A DNA stretch of 5,583 bases, taken from positions 1-5,583 of the forward strand of contig CAZPAH010000160.1 of the NCBI GenBank assembly GCA_964584495.1. The letters run 5' to 3'. Source of the stretch: CAZPAH01 sp964584495. GTDB lineage: Bacteria; Krumholzibacteriota; Krumholzibacteriia; Krumholzibacteriales; Krumholzibacteriaceae. Shown here piece after piece: positions 1-4,467 of this stretch; within the stretch, counting starts at the first letter, position 1; each line of letters opens with the position of its first letter. Made by a program: the position numbers and the translations under genes. The notes under the pieces are model-generated. The model was not told the origin of the DNA. It made no database searches and saw only the letters and a list, made by a program, of their open reading frames with translations.

Positions 1-74
1 AGAAAAACGGTCGTCCTGATGCCGGGGCCGTCATGGACAGCGAACTTCTTTATGTCGAAAATCTTGCCTACCAT
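1..74 (-). CDS. Glycyl-radical-enzyme activating protein (PflA-like radical SAM), N-terminus only
   Basis: This is the first 24 codons of a gene that leaves the window on the left. The visible peptide starts MVGKIFDIKKFAVHDGPGIR and continues TTVF. The pattern G-x-I-F-D-I-x-x-F-x-x-H-D-G-P-G-I-R-T-T-V-F is the well-known opening of pyruvate formate-lyase activase and related glycyl-radical-enzyme activating proteins. In these radical SAM enzymes it comes just before the CxxxCxxC iron-sulfur motif, which here would lie outside the window. By family, the protein uses S-adenosylmethionine and a [4Fe-4S] cluster to place a radical on a glycine of a partner enzyme in the cytoplasm of anaerobically growing cells. 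The start at 74 is chosen because AGAGG lies 5 nt upstream. An in-frame ATG at 128 overlaps a TATAAT box and has no ribosome binding site. Which glycyl-radical enzyme is activated cannot be told from this fragment. Confidence 0.85.
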   Translation of the reverse strand, partial: MVGKIFDIKKFAVHDGPGIRTTVF

Positions 75-79
75 ATCAG

Positions 80-84
80 CCTCT
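80..84 (-). promoter_or_regulatory. Ribosome binding site for the activase gene
   Basis: On the minus strand this reads AGAGG, 5 nt before the ATG at 74. It decides that start over the upstream in-frame ATG at 128. Confidence 0.6.
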
Positions 85-126
85 GCCCACAGAAACGCAG
101 GAATAGATGCATCACAGTTCGTAATC

Positions 127-155
127 ATTATAAACCGGCGCTATGATAATTCCAA
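127..155 (-). promoter_or_regulatory. Sigma-70-like promoter for the activase gene
   Basis: The minus strand carries TTGGAA (155-150), a 17-nt spacer and a perfect TATAAT (132-127). Transcription would start near 120, giving a leader of about 45 nt before the ATG at 74. Two ATTATC direct repeats (minus strand, 164-159 and 150-145) flank the -35 box and could bind a regulator. The spacing and both boxes are seen directly; activity is inferred. Confidence 0.6.
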
Positions 156-185
156 TCCGATAATACGACCTGTTACGTGGATCGG

Positions 186-213
186 CCGGACACCTGCTCA
201 TAAAAACGTCCGG
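186..213. repeat. Short inverted repeat CCGGAC/GTCCGG
   Basis: CCGGAC at 186-191 is mirrored by GTCCGG at 208-213 with 16 nt between. It lies between the terminator of the outer-membrane protein gene and the promoter of the activase gene. It could be an operator or a weak second hairpin of the terminator, or chance. It is the only other structure I see in the 229-nt gap between the two genes besides the terminator and promoter. Confidence 0.25.
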
Positions 214-253
214 AAATTAAACCGGGACGGAACCTTTGAAGGTCCCGCCCCGG
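214..253 (-). terminator. Rho-independent terminator after the outer-membrane protein gene
   Basis: On the minus strand, 253-222 folds into a 14-bp stem (CCGGGGCGGGACCU against AGGUUCCGUCCCGG) with the loop UCAA, followed by TTTAATTT (221-214). The stem is complete only when read as minus-strand RNA, where two G-U wobbles replace what would be A-C mismatches on the plus strand. This fixes the orientation. It begins 50 nt beyond the stop of the gene at 304-945. Confidence 0.85.
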
Positions 254-303
254 ACTATGTTTTCGATTCGTGGGGATATCCGGATGGATCGCCCACTGCT
301 GGC

Positions 304-945
304 CTAGAAAGTGATACCGGCCATGACGGCGAAGGTCCTGTTCTTCATAGCAGCGTCTTCCCCGCCTGCGAACGGCTCGTATACCTTGCTTAGTCCGTGC
401 GTGTACCGCGCATCTATCGTCACCGTCTTCAGCGCGAAATTGAAATCTATGCCGGCGCCTATGACGAAGCCGGCGTCGCTGTCGTTGATCTTACCGAATA
501 CATCCTCGAACTCGGCTTCGGCCGAATACGACCCCAAGGTTCCTTTCACCTTCGACGAGGTGTTGAACCCCAGGTAGGGACCCGCGTAGACGACCGGCTT
601 GACAGCCAGTGCGTTGAAGATGTTAAACTTCGCGAGAACGGGAACTTCAATATAGTCCACCTTGACGTCGAGCTCTACGGGCATTCCAAACAGGTCGCCT
701 GAAACGCCCCAGCCCTTCATCATGTAGAGGAGCTCGGGCTGCACAGTTACGAGTCCCGCGATCGGGATCGAGATAAAGAATCCCCCGCATGGCGCGACCC
801 TGTCGGTCAACTCGTCTGTATCCTCATAGTCTTCCCCGTACCAGTTGGACGAGCTTAAACCGGCCTTGATGCCGAAACCGGCGTAGGCCTGCGTCGAAAA
901 GATCATCAGCATGGAAACAACCATTATAATCGGCAGTTTTTTCAT
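304..945 (-). CDS. PorT-like outer-membrane beta-barrel protein
   Basis: A protein of 213 residues with a clear Sec signal peptide: MKK, a hydrophobic stretch at about 4-18, and a likely cut after A-Y-A22. The mature part begins GFGIKAGLSSSNW and alternates short amphipathic strands with polar loops. Examples are VTVQPELLYMMKGWG, YIEVPVLAKF and FVIGAGIDFNF. It ends in a terminal Phe (AGITF), the usual outer-membrane barrel insertion signal. Strands such as QPELLYM and YIEVPVLAKFNIF are typical of the PorT/outer-membrane beta-barrel family (PF13568 type), with about eight strands expected. The family has no shared biochemical role, so none is assigned. GTG (951) and ATG (948) also lie in frame. 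ATG at 945 is preferred because GAGG sits 6 nt before it and the peptide then begins MKK. The gene has its own promoter and terminator, so it is probably a single-gene unit rather than part of the importer operon. Confidence 0.85.
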   Translation of the reverse strand: MKKLPIIMVVSMLMIFSTQAYAGFGIKAGLSSSNWYGEDYEDTDELTDRVAPCGGFFISIPIAGLVTVQPELLYMMKGWGVSGDLFGMPVELDVKVDYIEVPVLAKFNIFNALAVKPVVYAGPYLGFNTSSKVKGTLGSYSAEAEFEDVFGKINDSDAGFVIGAGIDFNFALKTVTIDARYTHGLSKVYEPFAGGEDAAMKNRTFAVMAGITF

Positions 946-950
946 CATCA

Positions 951-957
951 CCCTCTT
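951..957 (-). promoter_or_regulatory. Ribosome binding site for the outer-membrane protein gene
   Basis: Minus-strand AAGAGGG; its GAGG lies 6 nt before ATG at 945 but only 3 nt before ATG at 948 and directly against GTG at 951. It therefore favours the start at 945. Confidence 0.55.
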
Positions 958-992
958 CTCATTTTCGTGTGTCTATCAAGCATGCCATTGTC

Positions 993-1021
993 ATTAAATG
1001 AGATGAATCCTCCTTTTCCAA
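993..1021 (-). promoter_or_regulatory. Sigma-70-like promoter for the outer-membrane protein gene
   Basis: The minus strand carries TTGGAA (1021-1016), exactly 17 nt, then TTTAAT (998-993). Transcription would start near 986, leaving a leader of about 40 nt before ATG 945. The -35 box and spacer length match those of the promoter at 127-155. The -35 box shares two bases with the T-tract of the upstream terminator. Confidence 0.5.
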
Positions 1022-1046
1022 AAAGAACTCGCGGCAAGATCCGCGA
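1020..1046 (-). terminator. Predicted terminator at the end of the importer operon
   Basis: On the minus strand, TCGCGG (1046-1041), the loop ATCTTG and CCGCGA (1034-1029) form a 6-bp GC-rich stem followed by GTTCTTTTT (1028-1020). It lies 45 nt beyond the permease stop. The stem is short and the T-tract is interrupted, so termination may be partial. Confidence 0.55.
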
Positions 1047-1091
1047 TTTGAAATATTTGCAAGAAAAATACCGGAAAAGACGGGCGTGGCG

Positions 1092-2105
1092 CTATTTGTT
1101 ATCCGTAAGCATTCCCTTTTCCGAACTGCCTCCCAAGAGCAGCCAAAGGAAAAAGGGCCCTCCGAGAAGGGACGTTATTACTCCTACCGGTATCTCAGCC
1201 GGCGCGATCAGCGTCCGTGATAACGTGTCGCATAGAACCAGGAAAGCTCCGCCGAATATGAAAGCGGCCGGGGCAAGCCGCCTGTGATCGGCGCCTGTCA
1301 CCAACCGGCATATATGCGGCGACATCATCCCCACGAACCCGATCGGCCCGCAGACCGAGACGACCCCGCCGACCATCAGGGATGTCGCCGCGAAAAGCCA
1401 GGTTTTGGTTCTCTTCACGTCCACCCCCCTGCTGACGGCGATATCCTCACCAAGTGTAAGAAGGTTCAGTTCGTTCATATGGAAAAACACCACCACTCCG
1501 CCTATAACCAGGAAGGGTAGAATTGTAAGCAACGGACCGTATCCGGCGATTTCGAATCCGCCCATCAGCCAGCGTATAATCCTGTACGAATCTGCGAAAT
1601 CGCTGATGTACTGAATGAAAAGGATCATGCTGGCGAAGAAAAAATTTACGGCGACTCCGGCCACGAGCATCGTGGCCGTGGAGAAGCCTTTTTTCATTCG
1701 TGTAAAGCCGTAAACGAGCATTACGGAGACGATCGACCATATAAAGGCGCTGATCGATCTGCCGGGCATGCCGAGGATCGAGAAGAGAAACCCCAGCTTC
1801 AGATAAAGGGTCGCTCCGAAAGCGGCCCCGCTCGAGACGCCGAGAGTGAAGGGCGTAGCCAGCGGATTCCTGAAGATCGATTGAAAGGCCATTCCGCTTA
1901 AAGCCAGGGCGGCACCCGCGCAGAATGCCGTTATGACCCTCGGGACCCGTATTTTCCAGAAGATATCCCTGACGACATCGTCGGTTTGAGACTTTAGGAT
2001 CCTCTCCGGCGTGATCGTCTCTATCCCTACGAACGGCGAGACGACCGTTACGACGAGCGCCGCCGCTATAAGAACGTATAGTAATGCCGTCTCTCTACTT
2101 TTCAT
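1092..2105 (-). CDS. FecCD/BtuC-family ABC importer permease
   Basis: An inner-membrane permease of 337 residues, usual for the BtuC/FhuB/FecCD family, with about ten hydrophobic segments. Family landmarks in order are RVPR (53-56), GAALALSGMAFQ (64-75), RNPLATP (79-85), LGVSSGAAFG (88-97), the coupling-loop G-E-D (219-221) followed by VSRGVDV, GPIGFVG (253-259), PH (263-264), and EIPVGVIT then GGPFF (304-319). The protein would form a homodimeric channel with the ATPase encoded just upstream and receive ligand from the binding protein. The start is uncertain. ATG at 2105 overlaps the ATPase stop by 11 nt; TTG codons at 2129 and 2126 would add 7-8 residues. None has a good ribosome binding site, so translational coupling is likely. 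Family membership is secure, but ligand type (cobalamin, heme or iron-siderophore) cannot be read from the permease. Confidence 0.93.
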   Translation of the reverse strand: MKSRETALLYVLIAAALVVTVVSPFVGIETITPERILKSQTDDVVRDIFWKIRVPRVITAFCAGAALALSGMAFQSIFRNPLATPFTLGVSSGAAFGATLYLKLGFLFSILGMPGRSISAFIWSIVSVMLVYGFTRMKKGFSTATMLVAGVAVNFFFASMILFIQYISDFADSYRIIRWLMGGFEIAGYGPLLTILPFLVIGGVVVFFHMNELNLLTLGEDIAVSRGVDVKRTKTWLFAATSLMVGGVVSVCGPIGFVGMMSPHICRLVTGADHRRLAPAAFIFGGAFLVLCDTLSRTLIAPAEIPVGVITSLLGGPFFLWLLLGGSSEKGMLTDNK

Positions 2106-2892
2106 CTTCGACAATATCAGGGACAACAATGGTGCACCCGGAAAAAGGGTGCTTCACGTAGCTGAACTCCTTTTCATATGTTTTTTCGAGTATGCCGGTC
2201 GCGGCAATATCTTCCGCTTCCCCCTCGTGAATTATCTTTCCTTCTTTCATAACGATTATCCTGTCCCCGTAGATTATCGCGCTGTTTATATCGTGCGTTA
2301 CCGCCACGACGGTGATATTGCAGCGCCTGTTGATATCGGCGAGAATCCTCTGCACCTCGAGGGCATTGCCCGGATCGAGGAATGTCGTCGGCTCGTCGAG
2401 AAGAAGGAGATCCGAGCCCTGCGCGATTACGGCGGCGATGAAAACGAGCTGCTTTTCGCCTCCGCTGAGTGTGGCGAATTTCCTCGCGGAGAGCTCGATG
2501 GTGCCGGTCGTCTCCATAGCCGCTTGCACGACGGCCCTGTCTTCCGACTTGATGGTCGTGAACGGGCTCAGGAACGGGTACCTTCCCATCATCACGAATT
2601 CTTCAACCGTAAAGGGAAAGAGAACATCCCCCGCCTGTGGCACGTATCCGATCCTCTTGGCCAGCTCCTTCTGCCTGTAACCGGACAGCGGCCTGCCGTC
2701 GAGCACCACCGTTCCGCTCCAGGAAGGCACGATCCTCATCAGGCATTTCAGCAGGGTCGTTTTTCCCGCGCCGTTTGGGCCTATTATGGAAAGGTACTCT
2801 CCATCGGAAATATCGAAAGAGATAGAATCGAGTATCCTGTTTCCCCCGAGCACGCAGCCTAGATCGCGTATTTCCATTAGAGAATCGCTCAT
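2095..2892 (-). CDS. BtuD/FhuC-type ABC importer ATP-binding protein
   Basis: A cytoplasmic ATPase of 265 residues with all the working motifs: Walker A GPNGAGKT (38-45), Q-loop Gln86 in YVPQAG, signature LSGGE (142-146), Walker B LLLLDE with Asp166-Glu167, D-loop FLDP, and switch His200 (VTHD). Length and layout match the ATPases of cobalamin/siderophore importers. Small departures from the family are seen after the signature (IAAVIAQ where IARALAQ is usual) and after the D-loop (GNALEVQ, lacking the common HQ). Neither touches a catalytic residue. The ATG overlaps the binding-protein stop as ATGA and is preceded by GGAGG at a 4-nt spacing (2901-2897), so the two are translationally coupled. 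The gene sits between binding protein and permease, giving the order F-D-C rather than the more common F-C-D. Confidence 0.95.
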   Translation of the reverse strand: MSDSLMEIRDLGCVLGGNRILDSISFDISDGEYLSIIGPNGAGKTTLLKCLMRIVPSWSGTVVLDGRPLSGYRQKELAKRIGYVPQAGDVLFPFTVEEFVMMGRYPFLSPFTTIKSEDRAVVQAAMETTGTIELSARKFATLSGGEKQLVFIAAVIAQGSDLLLLDEPTTFLDPGNALEVQRILADINRRCNITVVAVTHDINSAIIYGDRIIVMKEGKIIHEGEAEDIAATGILEKTYEKEFSYVKHPFSGCTIVVPDIVEDEK

Positions 2893-3815
2893 CGAGCCTC
2901 CGGATGGAGTATCCCCGCCAAATCTTCCAGCAGCATGACGACCCTTGGCCCCGGAATATGAAGATAATCACCTTCCAGGATGAAAAGCTTCCCCTCCCTG
3001 ACGGCCGTGACCGGAGAAACGTCATCCCAATCTCTGAGTATCGAATTCCTCGAGGCCCCGATGGATTTTAAATCGGGAACGAGCTCTATAATCACTTCCG
3101 GGTCTAGGGAAATGATCCCTTCGGCCGAGAGCATCGGGTACTCCTTCAACCTTTCCCCGCAGGCGTTGATTCCGCCCGCCAGCGAAAGAAGCTCGTCGTA
3201 ATATGTGTTTTTTCCAGCGACGTACACCTTACCGAGAGATCCCGCGCCCATGGCCCTGCCTATCGATATGAGGGCTCTAGGGCGACCTAGACCCTCGGTA
3301 CGGCTGGAAACCTGGGAAATCCTAGATCTCATCTCTTCCACGAGTTTTTCAGCCTCGGAAGCTGCCCCTAGCTGAACCCCTATAGTTATTATCGCAGCGT
3401 ATATATCTTCGATCGTCTTGTTATCGACCGTAATATGATTTATATCCAGCTTGTCGAGATAATCCGCTATATTCGCCTGCTCGGGCAGCAGGATTACCAG
3501 ATCGGGCGTCAGGGCGATTACCGCCTCGTAATTCGGATCGAGAAATCCCCCCACTTTCGCTATCGATCCGGTCTCGGGCGGATAGCTACAGAAACGGGTT
3601 ATGCCGACGACCTTTCCGCCCAAGCCGAGCGAGAAGAGGATCTCCGTGGTACTCGGAGACATCGATACGACGCGCTCGTACAAGCCGCCGGCCATAGGTG
3701 GTCCAGCAGCTTCGCAGAGGTACCCCGGAGTCGCCACGGTCCACAAAAAAAGGGGAATTACCGACCAGGCCGAGATGCCCCCCCGCTTAAGGCAGCCTTT
3801 CTCTATCATAAACAT
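2889..3815 (-). CDS. Periplasmic binding protein of a cobalamin/siderophore-type ABC importer (BtuF-like)
   Basis: A protein of 308 residues with an N-terminal hydrophobic segment at about 14-29 after a positively charged start, consistent with a Sec signal peptide. The likely cut is near C-E-A36 or A37; Cys34 is not in a convincing lipobox. The mature part is a class III (two lobes joined by a helix) binding protein. ERVVSMSPSTTEILFSLGL (47-65) opens lobe 1, followed by SYPPE (77-81), KVGGFLDPNYEAVIALTPDLVI (87-108), the linking helix near 134-170, and lobe 2 ending in SAEGIISLDPEVII (230-243). Glu81 and Glu232 are candidates for the salt bridges to permease arginines, by analogy with BtuF. 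The SYPPE...KVGG...DPN pattern is common in proteins annotated as cobalamin binders but also occurs in heme and siderophore binders, so the ligand is open. It lies 16 nt after the nitroreductase stop, indicating one transcript. Confidence 0.9.
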   Translation of the reverse strand: MFMIEKGCLKRGGISAWSVIPLFLWTVATPGYLCEAAGPPMAGGLYERVVSMSPSTTEILFSLGLGGKVVGITRFCSYPPETGSIAKVGGFLDPNYEAVIALTPDLVILLPEQANIADYLDKLDINHITVDNKTIEDIYAAIITIGVQLGAASEAEKLVEEMRSRISQVSSRTEGLGRPRALISIGRAMGAGSLGKVYVAGKNTYYDELLSLAGGINACGERLKEYPMLSAEGIISLDPEVIIELVPDLKSIGASRNSILRDWDDVSPVTAVREGKLFILEGDYLHIPGPRVVMLLEDLAGILHPEAR

Positions 3816-3831
3816 CTTTTCCGTAGATGAT

Positions 3832-4368
3832 TCAACTTCTGTATTCCCTTATTTTCTCTTTATCGATCCTCTTTTTATCTCCAGGCGCAGCGGCGGGATA
3901 TCCCACTGTTATCAGGGCTGACACGTCCCAATCGATCGGTATGCCCAGGATCCTCTTCAGTTTCTTCTTACGGAACCATCCCAGCCAGCAGGTACCCAGA
4001 CCGAGTTCGACCGCCTGTAGAACGAAGTGTTCCCCCGCTATCCCTGTATCTACAAGGTCGTAGCGAATCCCTTTCACGCCAGCGGCAAGCCTGTGGGTGA
4101 TAAAGTTTCTAGCGGTGGCTATTACAACTATGACGGGCGCCTCTACGGCCCATCTATTGGGAACCGGCAACTCTCCCAGAGATTCCTCTACGATACGGTT
4201 CTTGAGCTCACCCTCAACGATGTAGAACCGAATACAGGCGCTGTCGCAGGCGGTAGGGGCGTACCTTGCCGCATCGATACACTTTTCCAGCAACTCGCGC
4301 GGAACGGGCGTAGGGAGATAGCTCCTGATACTTCTTCTGCGTTTTACCAGATCGAGAAAATTATCCAC
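3832..4368 (-). CDS. Nitroreductase-family flavoprotein, first gene of the importer operon
   Basis: A protein of 178 residues, the short form of the family. By family it is a cytoplasmic homodimer with FMN that passes electrons from NAD(P)H to a substrate. Visible landmarks are KRRRSIRSY (9-17, phosphate-binding basic loop), AAR-x-APTAC (33-41), EAPVIVVI (76-83), and D-T-G-I-A-x-E-H...GLGTCWLGWF (107-132) followed by KKKLKRILGIP and ALITVGYP. The segment that normally reads near N-S-Q-P-W after APTAC is changed here to D-S-A-C-I (42-46), so a normally conserved flavin/substrate loop is altered. The start is GTG with GAGGT about 10 nt upstream. It is followed after 16 nt by the binding-protein gene. 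BluB, the B12-lower-ligand synthase, belongs to the same superfamily, but BluB-specific sequence is not evident. The substrate is unknown. Confidence 0.88.
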   Translation of the reverse strand: MDNFLDLVKRRRSIRSYLPTPVPRELLEKCIDAARYAPTACDSACIRFYIVEGELKNRIVEESLGELPVPNRWAVEAPVIVVIATARNFITHRLAAGVKGIRYDLVDTGIAGEHFVLQAVELGLGTCWLGWFRKKKLKRILGIPIDWDVSALITVGYPAAAPGDKKRIDKEKIREYRS

Positions 4369-4420
4369 GTGCTCCAGACCTCAAAAGAAGATACTGCGAA
4401 ACGAATTACGGCGTCACCCT

Positions 4421-4455
4421 ATCGTATTATATTGCTATTATTTATACCAATAATA
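4421..4455 (-). promoter_or_regulatory. Candidate promoter and AT-rich inverted repeat before the nitroreductase-importer operon
   Basis: The 99-nt gap between the ThyX-like gene and the nitroreductase is strongly AT-rich. On the minus strand it has a perfect TATAAT (4431-4426) with a weak -35 TTATTG at 16 nt (4453-4448). An alternative pairing is TTGGTA (4450-4445), 18 nt, then TACGAT (4426-4421). A perfect 7-bp inverted repeat, TATTATT (4436-4442) and AATAATA (4449-4455) with 6 nt between, overlaps the spacer and -35 region, where a repressor could block transcription. No cobalamin riboswitch fits in this gap. The repeat is seen; regulation is inferred, and AT-rich DNA yields such matches by chance. 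Confidence 0.4.
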
Positions 4456-4467
4456 TGATGTGATTTA

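Noticed and set aside
161..169. TAATACGAC, which looks like the start of a T7-type phage promoter
   Set aside because: Only nine bases match and the rest (CTGTTACG) diverges. There is no phage gene near by.
19..393. A 124-codon open frame on the plus strand
   Set aside because: It crosses the activase start, its promoter and the terminator, and resembles no family I know.
959..994. An 11-residue frame (MTMACLIDTRK) on the minus strand before the outer-membrane protein, with AAGGAGG upstream
   Set aside because: The ribosome-binding-like motif is 14 nt from the ATG, and the ATG overlaps the proposed -10 box, so it would not be transcribed from that promoter.
1447..1740. A second minus-strand frame of 97 codons inside the permease gene
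   Set aside because: Arginine-rich translation in another frame of a clearly coding permease; no domain and no start signal.
2011..2862. A 283-codon open frame on the plus strand
   Set aside because: It lies opposite the ATPase gene, which has every ABC motif. The plus-strand peptide shows no recognisable domain and is an antisense shadow.
3832..4368. Identification of the nitroreductase as BluB (dimethylbenzimidazole synthase)
   Set aside because: Tempting because of the B12-type importer, but the short length and the GLGTCWLGWF segment fit ordinary small nitroreductases better, and no BluB-specific sequence is evident.
4027..4458. A 143-codon open frame on the plus strand
   Set aside because: Antisense to the nitroreductase and running into the AT-rich promoter gap; no ribosome binding site or domain evidence.
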